A DNA stretch of 64,000 nt from Deinandra increscens subsp. villosa (taxonomy: Eukaryota; Streptophyta; Magnoliopsida; Asterales; Asteraceae): contig JBCNJP010000017.1 of NCBI GenBank assembly GCA_039602395.1, forward strand, positions 20,391,279 to 20,455,278, in the 5' to 3' direction. Position numbers and translations under genes: made by a program. Shown here in pieces: positions 22,650 through 33,754 of this stretch. The notes beneath the pieces are model-generated. The model saw only the letters and a list, made by a program, of their open reading frames with translations. It did no database searches and was not told the origin of the DNA. Position 1 is the stretch's first letter. Each line of letters opens with the position of its first letter.

Positions 22650-23418
22650 TGTGATGTGGTGTGATTGACTTGAGGTGTGTTACTACTTCGAAGATACCGA
22701 GATGATTTCTACAAACCGGGACATTCGGAGCATTGTTATTTCGTCGTGAAGGACCATAGGGTGTTTTTAGGATCAGGCTATGACGCGAGAGTAGAAAATG
22801 GTTTGTGAAAGTAAGTGGATGTTAATATTAAGGTTATGTTATGACGCGAGAGTAGAAAACCGTTTGTGAAAGGAAGTCAATGTTAATTTTAAGGTTATGT
22901 GTAATGGTAAAGTCTCATCCTTAGTGTTTTTCAATAGGTAATGTCCAGTTAGTAAGGGGTTCATGTGTAAAAGTGGTGTAGTTGAATGGAGACCCATAAA
23001 ACACCTTAATTATTACCCAATTTATATCATATCTATTTAAGAAAAATCCTTCAAATAATACTAACCAATCAAAAAAAGAAAAGAAAAACAACTAATAGAA
23101 GAAGAGAGGAGGATGACGTCATGGGAGGAATTTAAACCCATAGCGTCCCGTAGGACAGGAGATTTGAGACCATAGCGGACCCTTATCACACCGATTATGG
23201 GCAAGTGGGCAACCTAAGTAAATACACCATTGGGGTGGGTAGCTTAATAGAAAAGAGTTTAAGTACTCTTGAAGCAATATATTGTAGGAATTGAAGAAAT
23301 CATAAATTCAAACATTAGCATGGGATTAGCATGGGGTGTAGGAGTAAAATACATCTCATTCCAAAAAATTGTTATTAAGTGTATACATAGATTAACAAAG
23401 AGCTTTAGATAAAAAACA
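22650..23418. repeat. Unclassified repeat, second half, homologous to 62440-62880
   Basis: From 22653 to about 23100 the sequence matches 62440-62880 at roughly 90% or better by eye (for example 'gttatttcgtcgtgaaggac' and 'tatgacgcgagagtag', the latter twice in each copy). The unit has an internal 65-bp-spaced repeat of 'tatgacgcgagagtagaaaa'. The family is unidentified. 23100-23418 shows no gene. Confidence 0.7.
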
Positions 23419-24210
23419 TCTTTCATTCTAATAAAGCAATAAAAAAGTGTCCACATGTCACTTTAATAGGGTGTCCACATCATCCTCCACCTCAACAATC
23501 CACTTGTCAACACCACACTTAATTTCAAATTTTTTTCATTTAAGAATTCAAAATTTCCAAATTTAATATTTCAACTTTCTAAATCTAAAATTTAACATTA
23601 CATTTAACTAAAATTAGTTATGAATTTGTATTAATATTTATTACTTATATATTTACATAAATTATTTATTAACTAACTTACCATATTTATATAAATTGTT
23701 TGAATTTTCTAATTTTAAGAGATGTAACATTCAAAATTTTAATTTGTAACAATAGTTACTAATATTTATTGATTTAAATATTATATATTAGGGTGGTTGA
23801 TTTATTCAATTAAAATATTAAAATGTCAAACACTTTTTTATATTTTATATTCTGAAAAGTAACTTTAAAGAGTTCAATTATCATCTTCAACATTTTCTAA
23901 TTATCTTTTAACATTCTCTGAATTCAAGTAATCCTAAATAATAATAACTCTTTATTATTATAATTCTCAACACCACTTTAAAGTAAACCATTAAGCAATT
24001 TATTTTCCAACTGTGATATACGAAATACTCTAATTTACTATAAATGTACTTTTAACTTAACTACTATAAAATAACTATTTGATATGATCTCACAATTATA
24101 TCATCCATATCCATAATTCTTAAATCTCATATCAATTTTTATTTTATTATACTTATCTCATTATTCTAAATATTTATTCAACCCGTGTAATACACGGGTT
24201 ACTAACCTAG
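23419..24210 (+). mobile_element. Non-autonomous Helitron
   Basis: It starts TCTTTCATTCTAATAAAGC after A23418 and ends GTTACTAACCTAG at 24210 before T24211. The 3' hairpin CCCGTGTAATACACGGG (24182-24198) is perfect. It is 792 bp, AT-rich and non-coding. Its termini are shared with the Helitron 4883-7547. Confidence 0.88.
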
Positions 24211-24635
24211 TAGATAATAAAGAGCATTTAATGCACTCAATCGTTACTTTGAGCATTTTACGAGCTATTTTTTCAACGTCGCTTTTATTTGAAACTAAAC
24301 GTCGCTTTTATTTGAAACTAACTCATCTAGCAATAATCTTGAAGAGCCGGAGCAAGAAACGATTACATGGATAAGTTAAAACAACACAAATCTTAGTTTT
24401 CTAAAGAAAATTAATTTTTTTTTTATCTTCCCCTGAGTACGTTCTTTGAGTTGGTCTTTTTTTGTTGTCGAAGACTGCCGAGTTTCTTGCGCGTCAAATG
24501 ACCCAAGATATCGTATAAACGATTGCGTGGACGATCGCTTCCTTCTTTTTGTCTGTATAGAGGGCAAAGAGGGGAGTGAACAAGAACGCGTCGATTTTTC
24601 AATAAGAAGTCCACATTAGCAACATTAGCCAAACC

Positions 24636-24680
<45 letters not shown>
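24211..24680. other. Intergenic, short tandem repeat and (TA)n
   Basis: A 22-bp unit around 'cgtcgcttttatttgaaact' is tandemly doubled at about 24278-24320. A small minus-strand open frame (24632-24376) has no recognised similarity. A (TA)n tract at 24641-24680 abuts the next MITE. Confidence 0.4.
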
Positions 24681-24683
<3 letters not shown>

Positions 24684-25337
24684 GAAGGATCCTGCGAAAA
24701 CACCCTTTTTTTGTGAGAACTGCGTAAACAAATCTTAAAACCTACATAACTTTTTCATCCGTTAATATTTTTTAAAAAAATTTGCACCAAAAGTCTTAAA
24801 ATTATATTATCTTTAATCCTATAAAAGTTTTAAAAAACTTAACGCTTTTTTTATTTTTTTAAATATTTTTTTTGTGTGGTGCACATGTGCATCACAAAAA
24901 AAACTCATACTTTTAGTATGAGTTAATATTTTTTTTCTTAGTCGCACCATATGTCATATATTTTCATCATTTTTTTGCATTTTTATTGAATGATGCACAT
25001 GTGCATCATACCAAAAAAAAAAACGCTCATACATGTGATATACGTTAATAGTTTAAAAAGAAATTGCACCCTAAATCTTATAGTTGTGTTATCTTTAGAT
25101 TTAAAGAAAAAAATAGCATTTTATAACTTTTTTTAATTATATGATGCACATGTGCATCACACGGGAAAAAAACGTTCAGTTTTTTTTTTAATATTTTGCT
25201 TCAGATTTAAAGATAACGTAATTCTAAGACTTTTGGCGCAAATTTTATGAAAAATCGTTAACGTATGAAAAAGTTACGTGAGTTTTAATATGTGTTTTCA
25301 CAGTTTTTACAAAAAGATGTGTTTTCGCAGGATCCTA

Positions 25338-25342
<5 letters not shown>
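24681..25342. mobile_element. Mutator-type MITE in a (TA)n tract
   Basis: The left end GGGGAAGGATCCTGCGAAAA and the right end read inward, AGGGTTAGGATCCTGCGAAA, form TIRs that continue for about 45 bp with mismatches. Both sides are (TA)n, compatible with a 9-bp duplication ATATATATA. The interior is AT-rich, about 660 bp in all, with three copies of a palindrome based on GATGCACATGTGCATC (near 24880, 24990 and 25142). No ORF. Confidence 0.75.
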
Positions 25343-25406
<64 letters not shown>

Positions 25407-26715
25407 CAAAAAACAACAACAACAACAACCTTTCTTTGTTTTTGTTTGTTCACAACACTGTCTTCGGGAAAAGATCTGTCCGGCCAGCAACTCTAGCACC
25501 AAAGGTAGGATTCTCTGGGAAAAGATCCAACGACAAAAATAAGAGAAATGATCACATGGTCAAAGGAATTATTTCATTATTTATGAACTTAATAATTTCT
25601 GGCATAGGTAAGTATTCAATCAATATTTTTGATTTAAAGTGGTCATTGTGTTTACAAAAAAACAAACTCTGTTAGAAATTTCCCGTTTGAAAGCAAACGG
25701 AAACCATACCAGATTAAATGTAGGAATATCGACTGATAGAATAAATCGGTCAAACTTAGGACCTGAAAATAAACAAGGATGTCTTCTATTTAAAAGAAAA
25801 TAATAAATTCTAAGTTTTCGATTATGCTTACACGAAAATTTCTTTTTCAATAAATAAAAGAAAAATCTCCTTGGAGAAAATAGAAACCGACATGTGCCCA
25901 TGTCTAATTTTTTTTCTTCGTAAAAACCTGACACGGGTCGTGCCCCGCCCTAGGCACGGGCCGTGCCGGAGCAGTCTGATTGCGAGAGGAAGGGGCAAAA
26001 CAACCCTTATAGATGTCATTCGCACGGGTCGTGCTGCTCTCGTTTACTCTGGACGATTTTTGATCTCCCGCACATTTCTCCTTCTCTAAACGTCGTTATC
26101 ATCAATCATGTAAGCATAAATCACTAGATTACTTAGTTTTACTTGAATGTTCTTCGTGTTCTTCCCCAATTTTTAGGGAAAATCTAGATATCTTAGTTTT
26201 AGCCCGATTTTGGTGAAATTTGTTGTCAATATTAGTGTAATAAGTGTTTTAGAATCATCCTCTGTGATTGTTTGTTGCACAAACACCCAAAAATTCGAGA
26301 TTTTTGAAGAAATTCTTCACACACAACTTAAACTTTAAACTTAGATCTTAGATTGTTGAGTCGTGATATGGAAAAACCAACAATAGTGTTTTGATTTTCG
26401 CTAAAATCCGCAACTATCCATGTAAATATTTTTGATTTTGGTAAAAGTCGAAATTTTGACCCGGTTGGAGCTTCCTGACAGACCCAACACAGGCCGTACC
26501 TCCCCAGGCACAGGTCGTGCCTCATGTTGCAGATTGACGATCGATCCTCGACTTGACACGGGGGTGTCCGCGACCCGGCACGGGGCGTGCCGACTCCCAC
26601 ATGGTCGTGCCCGACCTAATATTTTCTCAATTTTTCTACTGAAATTGCTTTAACTTTACACCTAATATAACTATGTTTCAATTTCTGGGTTAACCTTGTA
26701 TTCTTATCACGTGGA
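25343..26715 (+). other. Leader region of an Athila-like LTR element
   Basis: It begins with a long (TA)n tract (25343-25405). No gene is seen, but a GC-rich palindromic motif GGCACGGGCCGTGCC and its variants recur near 25930, 25952, 26020, 26500 and 26575-26615 in otherwise AT-rich DNA. The coding region that follows indicates this is untranslated retroelement sequence. LTR borders were not found. Confidence 0.4.
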
Positions 26716-27663
26716 GTGGAAAGAGAAATCCACCGCCAACTCCGGGATCTGTTCACCCGTTTTGAGGTGCCAGCACGGTGCCTCGACGAACAAGCCCTTG
26801 AGGAGCTCAACCAGTTGGAGCAGTTCAACGATCTTGTGCCTGTTCAGTTGCGTCGATGGCTCAATGCTTATGAGTATCATTCGATCAAGGAATGCACCCT
26901 CGAGTTTCTGGCTTCTCTCCATTTCAATGATGGAATTGAGGACTGTTCGATTGATGGGGCAATCAAGTTTAGGCTGAACAACAATTATACAGCAGGCCCA
27001 TGTCTTAGTTTTGTCGCGATATTTAGATCTATATGGCGGACGAGCGAGGTACATCTACTGACCAATGTAGTGACCAGCTTCCCTGATGGGGTTCACCAGA
27101 ACCACCCTGAGCATGGGACAGCACGGTACAACTTCTGGAATGCAATCGGTGAAGGGGTCTACAACCCGAGCTCCACAAAAAGCACGAAGCTTATAGACCC
27201 CCTCCACCGTTACATCCACCGATGTTTCAGTCAGTCAATCTTCCAGAGGGGTGGTATAGGAGGAGTTGTCAGTCTACGCGACTTGGTAGTACTCTACTGC
27301 ATGGAACATCAGCTTCATCCCAGCATTCCATACTATATATGTAGTAGCTTGTACACTGTAGCCACAGCTGGGGAGGCAACACCGTTGTTCTACGGTGGTT
27401 TCATTGCCTACATTTATCGATGCTACAATGTGGACATTCCTGACAGTCTGACTATCGGAAGCCCCACACCAGCACTACGATCCATACGGTGCCACTTCCT
27501 CCCAGCAGCCAGGATTTCCATCTATGATGGACATATGTCAGACACTTCAGACCATTGACAGGCGCACACAAAGTATGCAACATGATATCTTCGAGCTGCA
27601 GCAGGAGGTGTCTGAAAACAGGGAGAGGCAGGCCTACTACTATCCGTATGACGATGAGTAGTT
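26716..27663 (+). pseudogene. Athila-type retrotransposon ORF1 (gag-like), one frameshift
   Basis: The frame 26716-27558 contains LRRWLNAYEYHSIKECTLEFLASL, then DPLHRYIHRCFSQSIFQRGGIGGVVSLRDLVVLYCMEH, matching the layout of the 'Arabidopsis retrotransposon ORF-1' / Athila gag-like family (F-L-L-F-D..., RYIHR-L-TI-GR-E--GVV--RDL--LWCM). A 1-base frameshift near 27460 moves the continuation into another frame ending at the TAG near 27661: a QQ-rich linker and a coiled coil (TIDRRTQSMQHDIFELQQEV). Such proteins are structural components of gypsy-type virus-like particles. No protease, integrase or RT follows within 1 kb. The start is uncertain; the frame is open upstream of the ATG only briefly. 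Confidence 0.6.
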
Positions 27664-28612
27664 GGGGAGTGAATGAACATTTTCTGACCCTTGATCTTAC
27701 TTGCACCGTATATAGGTGCAAGGTTGAACAATTTTAAACTTTTGTGGTGTGATGTTCTAAACAAGTTATTTCTCTTTTATTTTTTATTTTGTGATGTATG
27801 AATGATAAACACGCGTAAATTTAGCTTTAATTATCTAGTTTATTTTTTGAGATTGGTTGTGCATGCAGGCAGGAAATATGCAGGTTCTTCAATCTATACC
27901 GGGAGGTTAGACGGCATGGTGTGGTATCCATTCCACGGATAAAATGTCCAGTTTACAGAGGAAACTCTGTCCAAATTTTTCCTAACCCTAACTAACCTTT
28001 TCATCTTTGTTCTCTCTTTGCTTTCAAACAGGCACATTGATGACACTGTGCAATTTAAGTGTGGGGACGGGATCGGTTAAGGCACTAACTGTTTTTTCTC
28101 TATCATTTTCTCAAGCCTTACACAAAACTCTCAAAAAACGGAATTTTGTACTAAACAAAAGATTGAAAATTAAAATATGAAAATTAATTAACATTTTCAA
28201 GAAACCATGTTTTTTAGAAGTTCTCCTCCGCCTAAAATCAAAACTCAAAATTCCAATAAACTTAAAAAATTTACTTTTATGATAAGTGAAAAAACAAGTT
28301 TCTTTTGTTTATAAACTTACATTTCCCCTTCTCCCAATGTGACAATCCGTCTTTTCAGCTCCTTTCCTAATTAAACCAAAACCTAAACTGCTATAATTGT
28401 TGTGTAAACATTTATGTGATTGACTTGTGTTGACCTTAGCAACTAGGGTTTATGTAATTATCACTATACGAGCATGCATTCGAGTCTAGACGTTTTATAT
28501 TTTATGATTTCATATAGATCGTATTCTATGATTTCACTTGAACATCTTCTCATTTTATGTGGCAATACACTTATGATTTTATGTGATATATATGTATACG
28601 TATACACATTAT
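27664..28612. other. Non-coding retroelement remainder and AT-rich sequence
   Basis: It contains 'ttaagtgtggggacgggatc' at about 28057, a purine-rich string of the type that precedes 3' LTRs in Athila-like elements (compare 41099). The rest is AT-rich with repeated 'tgattttatgtga' words. No gene. Confidence 0.35.
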
Positions 28613-28792
28613 GGGTTAGGTTCAAATGAGAACTTTTTCTTTTGAGAACTTTTGAGAACCAATTTGGGCCACTAATTTTCAAGGGGGGAGCATTCAAATT
28701 CATGGGGGGGTTTTCCATATATATAAACTAGTGGCTAAGATTAGTTCTTTTTAGTTCTCAAACCCAATTAGTTCTCAAATGATCCTCTCCCT
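28613..28792. mobile_element. Mutator-type MITE with a clear 9-bp target duplication
   Basis: 180 bp. The left end GGGTTAGGTTCAAATGAG and the inward-read right end AGGGAGAGGATCATTTGAG form TIRs ending in AGAAC. ACACATTAT is present on both sides (28604-28612 and 28793-28801). Because this copy lies outside a (TA)n tract, the 9-bp duplication can be read without ambiguity and assigns the family to Mutator-like elements. Related copies: 38875-39058, 46997-47175 and a half copy at 28908-28936. Confidence 0.88.
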
Positions 28793-28932
28793 ACACATTA
28801 TATTTTATGATTTTATGTGACAATATGTCACGTGGTTGCACATAATGTTTCTATTTTTTATATGAGTTAAACACGTATAGTTATCGTTTCATTTACATCA
28901 TTTTATACCAATTGGTTCTCAAATGATCCTCT

Positions 28933-28983
<51 letters not shown>

Positions 28984-28994
28984 TATATATATAT
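28793..28994. other. Half MITE copy and (TA)n tract
   Basis: 28908-28936 is the right end of another copy of the 28613 family ('ggttctcaaatgatcctctc'), and its left part is missing. It is followed by (TA)n at 28937-28994. Confidence 0.6.
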
Positions 28995-30142
28995 AGGAAA
29001 ATGATCATTGGAAAACCCTCTAAATATTTGAAAACCTGGAAAACCTTTTTCAACCAATCACATTATTTCTTTCTTTTTTAATTTTTTCTTTTATTTAAAG
29101 GGGCAATATGGTAACATGACATAATCTATTTTAGTAAACTATTTTTAATAAATGTTTAAATTAATTTTCTCTCTCTCATCTCCTCTTTCTTAAAATCTCA
29201 TCTCTCTCCTTTAATTTTAAATTTCCAGGCCAAATTAAAAAAACAAACCTGATTTACAAATGAAAAAAACGTTGATCAGCAGTTCATCACCAGCACAACG
29301 ATTGTTACATCGTTGTAACAATAATTTTAGGTATTTTTCAAGAAAATAAAAACTATGGTTACATAGGTGTAACCATTCAGAAAGTTACCTAGAAAGAAAG
29401 AAATTGATAGGAGATTACTACTTACATTTATGTAATAACTATCATATGCATAATCACGTGAAACAATTTTATAACGTTCTAGAAAGAAAATACATGGTGT
29501 CACATTCGTGTACCATCAATTAAAAACATGTGAAATAAAAGTGTTACATACGTGTAATAACTACTTACATTTATGTAATAACTATCATATGCGTAATCAC
29601 GTGAAACAATTTCATAACGTTGTACAAGAAAAATACATGGTGTTACATTCGTGTAACATCAACTAAAAACGTGTGAAATAAAAGTGTTACATACGTGTAA
29701 TCATATCTAGAAACAATAGAACCACGAACACAATTTACAAACTTTTCTGAATGGTTACACCTATGTAACCATCGTTTATTTTCTTGAAAAAAGAACCTGA
29801 AATTATTGTTACAACGATGTAACATTCGTTACACTGGTGATGAACTAATGATCAACTACTTTTTTTCTTTTGTAAATTAGGTTTTTTTTTTTTTCTAATT
29901 TGGCCTAAAAATTTGAAATTAAAGGAGATGGAGTTTAGGAAAGAGGAGATGTGAGAGAGAAAATTGATTTAAACATTTGTTTAATAAAAATATGGTTTGT
30001 CTATTATGCCCTTGGTGCATTAAATAAATTTCTAAATTATTTCCAAAAATGACACATTCATTTTCAACCATAGATTAAATAATCAATGGTGTAAGATGTG
30101 TTTTCCAGGTTTTTCAAAAAGATGAGGTTTTCCATTGAACCT

Positions 30143-30147
<5 letters not shown>
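28995..30147. mobile_element. Large foldback Mutator-type MITE in a (TA)n tract
   Basis: The ends AGGAAAATGATCATTGGAAA and, read inward from the right, AGGTAAGGTTCAATGGAAA form TIRs; TATATATAT flanks both sides (28986-28994 and 30148-30156). Inner arms of about 230 bp (about 29165-29400 and 29735-29990) are inverted copies. The centre holds two direct copies of a 143-bp unit (29418-29560 and 29561-29703). The motif GTTACA-N4/5-TGTAAC and its half-sites recur more than ten times. No ORF. Confidence 0.75.
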
Positions 30148-30196
<49 letters not shown>

Positions 30197-30904
30197 GGAA
30201 TTATATTAATGATTTTATGTGACGAGTCAAGGGTTATATTTTTATAAAACGTCATTAGTTCGCATGTTTGGACGTACGCTCGCATATCCATCGTAAAAAT
30301 CATCCTCTGTTAACCCTGTTAGAGTTTGTAAACGGTTTGTAACCCTGAGGGACTGATCTCACCATTACCCAAACTTGTTTTCTATTAGATTAGACTTAGG
30401 GACTGGTTTTGCCTTTAACCAAAACCTGTTCCCATTATGCAAACTAGTGAGGGACTCCTTTTGACATTCCCATAAACTCAATTTGAAAAGAAAAAAAAAC
30501 TCTTATGTAACAGCCGACCATCGGCGATACCGATTCTGGCCATCAACGTCATCAATTCTCGATTTAATCCACATCGGTTACGAGCTTAAATGTGTTAGCA
30601 AATTCATCTATCTCAATCATTTGGCACAAAATCGATTCTCAAATCCTCTCTCGTGAAAACTCTCGGTTTTCCTTTCCTCCGACGAACCACCGATCATCAA
30701 TCCGTCTCCATCCTCGTCACACCATCGCTTCACCGACCCCATCACTTGTTTCATCAATGTCAAGCCACCGTTCGACCAACTTGAAGAACTGTTCAATCTT
30801 GACAGCCGGTGGGGGACGTCTCCGGAAAAGAGCAGTCCGGGAGCACAAGTTTCGGTCGCCGGCGAACGCGAAACACCACTGTCATGAGGCTTCGAGCTTT
30901 TGTT
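30148..30904 (+). other. Gene-like leader or exon interrupted by an LTR element
   Basis: After (TA)n (to 30191), the stretch 30520-30904 is GC-richer and open from 30592 (MLANSSISIIWHKIDSQ...). Across the TTGTT target site it would continue with 33760-33775 to a consensus-like donor ATAAG|GTATGT. It may be a 5' exon of a host gene or gene fragment; the product is not recognised. Confidence 0.3.
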
Positions 30905-31146
30905 TGTTAGGAATCGACACGAGCAAAACGCAACGGAACACACTATCACACACGCACACGAAAGGAATAATAATCGAACACGAGAGATTTAACGTGGTTC
31001 GGTAACTAGGTATTTTCTTATTAGCTCAGAACAGTACAGAAGATTACAATACATGATATGATATATATAAAAGAAAATTAGGGCAAACTAGGAACCAGGA
31101 TGGGCCCCTAATAATTAAACCGGCCCAAAGGCCTTCACACCCAACA
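30905..31146 (-). repeat. 3' LTR of the copia-derived element
   Basis: 242 bp. It aligns with the 268-bp partner at 33487-33754 but lacks about 26 bp after 'ggttcggt', where the partner has 'cagtgtgacctacatccacg'. This is the lower-coordinate, downstream LTR. Confidence 0.9.
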
Positions 31147-31158
31147 ATCTCCCACTTG
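31147..31158 (-). promoter_or_regulatory. Polypurine tract
   Basis: On the minus strand AAGTGGGAGAT directly precedes TGTTGGG, the start of the 3' LTR, the usual plant copia arrangement for plus-strand priming. Confidence 0.8.
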
Positions 31159-31318
31159 AAGGCCTTGCGATAAACTCCAGCCCGCCATCCAAGCTTATAC
31201 ATCCACAGTCATCCAGTAAACCAGTAATCTTCAACCATACAAGTCTTCCAAGCTTCCAGTTCCCGAGAACAAGCCAAGACTTCAGTTAATATCACCTAGT
31301 TGCAGCGGCCCCTCATCA

Positions 31319-32758
31319 TCAAGTACCAGAAGGGCCAGTTGAAGCTCCATCGAGTTCTAACTCAGTCGTGACTAAACCTGTCAACGACCCATCCTCTGTC
31401 TCAACCGGCTTGGACACTCCACCGGATCCAGAGATGCACCGAGGACCACATACACTCTCCAAACTCAGCAAACAATCACCAGGAGAGAATTCTTCAGCTT
31501 TAGTCTTTGAAACCCAACGACTCTTCGTAACTGTACCCGGAACACGTCCTGTGCTCCCACTGTCACCGAATCCCCTGAATGGTTTAGACGTTCTAGCTCG
31601 TTCAACTAACATCCCTGCTCCAGACTTCACGTTTGCAAAATGAACTCTCTTAGCACCAGATTTAGCGAACCCGATTTTGTTATGCTTAACCGGGATGGTC
31701 ATACTTCCCTCAGCAGGTACCTCAACCATATATAATGACCCATGCTTCATACCACGAGCAATTACCAGGTTACCATTGACCACCCTCCATTTGCCACTAC
31801 CAAACCTAACTTCAAGTCCTTGTTCATCCAGCTGACCAACAGAAATCAGTTTCTTCTTCAGTCCCGGAATAACCCTGACATTTTTTAGATTCCATGTAGT
31901 TCCCAATGAAGTGACCAAATCAATATCCCCCATGCCCATTACCTTAAGCACCTCGTCATTAGCTAAACGTACCTTTCCAAAATCGCCTTCTTTCAAATTC
32001 CCCATCGTTTCCCCGTTGTCCATGGCGTGAAATGAAGCACCTGAATCCATGACCCAAGAGTCTACACAGTTTTCCACACTTAGTATCAACGCCTCATCCT
32101 CAGAGACATCCCCAGAAACTATATTCAGATCATTCTTCTGCGGACATTGACTCTTCACATACCCCACCTCGTTGCAGCTCCAACACCTCACATTCTTTCG
32201 AGTTCTAGACGAACTCCTTCCCCGACTCCCACTGTTCCTGTTGCTTTCCCGACCTCTGCCAACATTCAGTAACCCACTATTTGATGATTCACCCGAATTC
32301 CTCCTTCTGACATCCTCACCCAGAATGAGATCTCGAATACCTTTAAAAGTGAAACCAGTTGTCCCCGCAGAACTTGAAAATGCAGTCACAGTTCCAGACC
32401 AACTGTCAGGCAGAGACGACAACAACAGCAAAGCCTGAACCTCATCCTCAAACTTAATCCCAACTGATACAAGTCTAGCTAAGATTGAATTAAGGTTGTT
32501 GATGTGAGCAGTTACTGAGCTTCCTTCATTCATCCTCGTGTTCACAAGCTCTCAAATTAGGAATACTTTATTTGCAGCAGACGACTTCTCATACATATTC
32601 AAGAGCGCATTCATCATACCATACGCAGTAGTCTCCTTCATGATATTTAACGCCACACTTTTAGTAAGTGCCAATGTAATAACCGCCCTAGCCTTTTTAT
32701 CCTTCAATTCCCAATCAGCTTGGTCTATTTTCGCAGGCTTATCCTTCACCATAACCAA
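31319..32758 (-). pseudogene. copia gag-protease polyprotein with a long C-terminal extension
   Basis: The N-terminal gag part (32758-32552: WELKDKKARAVITLALT...) is separated by a stop near 32550 from the main 408-residue frame (32545-31319). That frame has a UBN2-like gag segment (LPDSWSGTVTAFSSS), then an Arg/Ser-rich linker, then a zinc knuckle CWSCNEVGYVKSQC in which the expected His is Tyr, then the protease active site SWVMDSGASFHA with the gag-pre-integrase-like LKNVRVIPGLKKKLISVGQL region. After it about 140 residues rich in Gly/Ser/Thr run to the stop with no integrase. The missing His should weaken zinc and RNA binding. It may be sequence decay or a property of this subfamily. Confidence 0.85.
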
Positions 32759-33470
32759 CGAGAGACAAACAGTTGATAATCACTGTAAAAAAATCCAGAC
32801 AAACACGACCAAAACCCGATCCTCCCGTCAACAAATACCCAACCGCAAAAAACAAACCAAACCCGAACAACCTGAATAATAACCGAAACTTGAACACCCA
32901 AACAACCCAATCAAAACCTAATCAGAAAAAGAAAGAGTGAACTGTTCTCCTGATCGCGATTGAGAAAAATAGTTGTTGACGACGTTCCCACTCGGCTTCA
33001 CTTACTCGGTACAACTGATCTTGATTTGCGAAACAAAAGAAAAAATAAAACCCAATTTTTTTTCTCCACTTGCGGCTGTAGGAACCCAGAAAGAAAAAAA
33101 TAAAACCCTTTTCTTATTATTCCCTTCTTGACGTGGTGAATTTATTGCCACCGTATAAATGTATAATTGCCACTAATTCTTATTTTAATCAAGTCAACAC
33201 ACAAAAAATTATCATTCTGTGTAATGATGTCGCCGTAACCAAAATTAAAGGAAAAGAAAAAATCCGATCTCTTCCTAATTTACAACTTGCGATCAAACCC
33301 AAGAAGAAAACAATACCGTTTCTTTTGACGACTATAGCAAGATATTTCTTTCACGACGACAATGAATACGGCAATTACGGTTCACGTAAGCAGCGACTTC
33401 CAAGGGTACTTCTTGAACCCTAATCGCGATCAAGCTCTAGTCTCAGTGCACCCGTGTGTGACAGAACCTT

Positions 33471-33484
33471 GGCTCTAGATACCA
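33471..33484 (-). promoter_or_regulatory. Primer-binding site (initiator tRNA-Met)
   Basis: On the minus strand TGGTATCTAGAGCC lies two bases after the 5' LTR. It matches the tRNA-iMet complement TGGTATCAGAGCC with one extra base. Confidence 0.8.
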
Positions 33485-33486
33485 CT

Positions 33487-33754
33487 TGTTAGGAATCGAC
33501 ACGAGCAAGACGCAGCGGAACACACTATCACACACGCACACGAAAGCAATAATAATCGAACACGAGAGATTTAACTTGGTTCGGTCAGTGTGACCTACAT
33601 CCACGGGCTGCAACTTGGTATTTTCTTATTAGCTTAGAACAGTACAGAAGATTACAATACATGATATGATATATATAAAAGAAAATTAGGGCAAACTAGG
33701 AACCAGGATAGGCCCCTAATAATTAAACAGGCCCAAAGGCCTTCACACCCAACA
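33487..33754 (-). repeat. 5' LTR of the copia-derived element
   Basis: 268 bp, TG...CA on both strands. It retains the segment deleted in the partner LTR. Confidence 0.9.

Larger units (their letters stand above)
30905..33754 (-). mobile_element. Ty1/copia-derived element with gag-protease only
   Basis: Two LTRs (30905-31146 and 33487-33754) begin TGTTAGG and end ...CCCAACA on the plus strand. The 5-bp duplication TTGTT flanks the element (30900-30904 and 33755-33759). On the minus strand a primer-binding site matching initiator tRNA-Met lies next to the 5' LTR, and a polypurine tract AAGTGGGAGAT next to the 3' LTR. Only gag and an aspartic protease are encoded. Integrase, RT and RNase H are absent, with 170 bp between the ORF stop and the polypurine tract, so mobility would need proteins from a relative. 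Confidence 0.92.

Noticed and set aside
25343..25496. Open frames reading YIYIYIYI
   Set aside because: They are translations of a (TA)n microsatellite.
26696..26977. Overlapping plus-strand frame in the Athila-like ORF1
   Set aside because: A shadow of the longer frame 26716-27558, which carries the family motifs.
29418..29703. Repeated GTTACA..TGTAAC units considered as a CRISPR-like array
   Set aside because: This is plant nuclear DNA; spacing and unit structure fit a foldback MITE with a doubled 143-bp segment, and there is no cas context.
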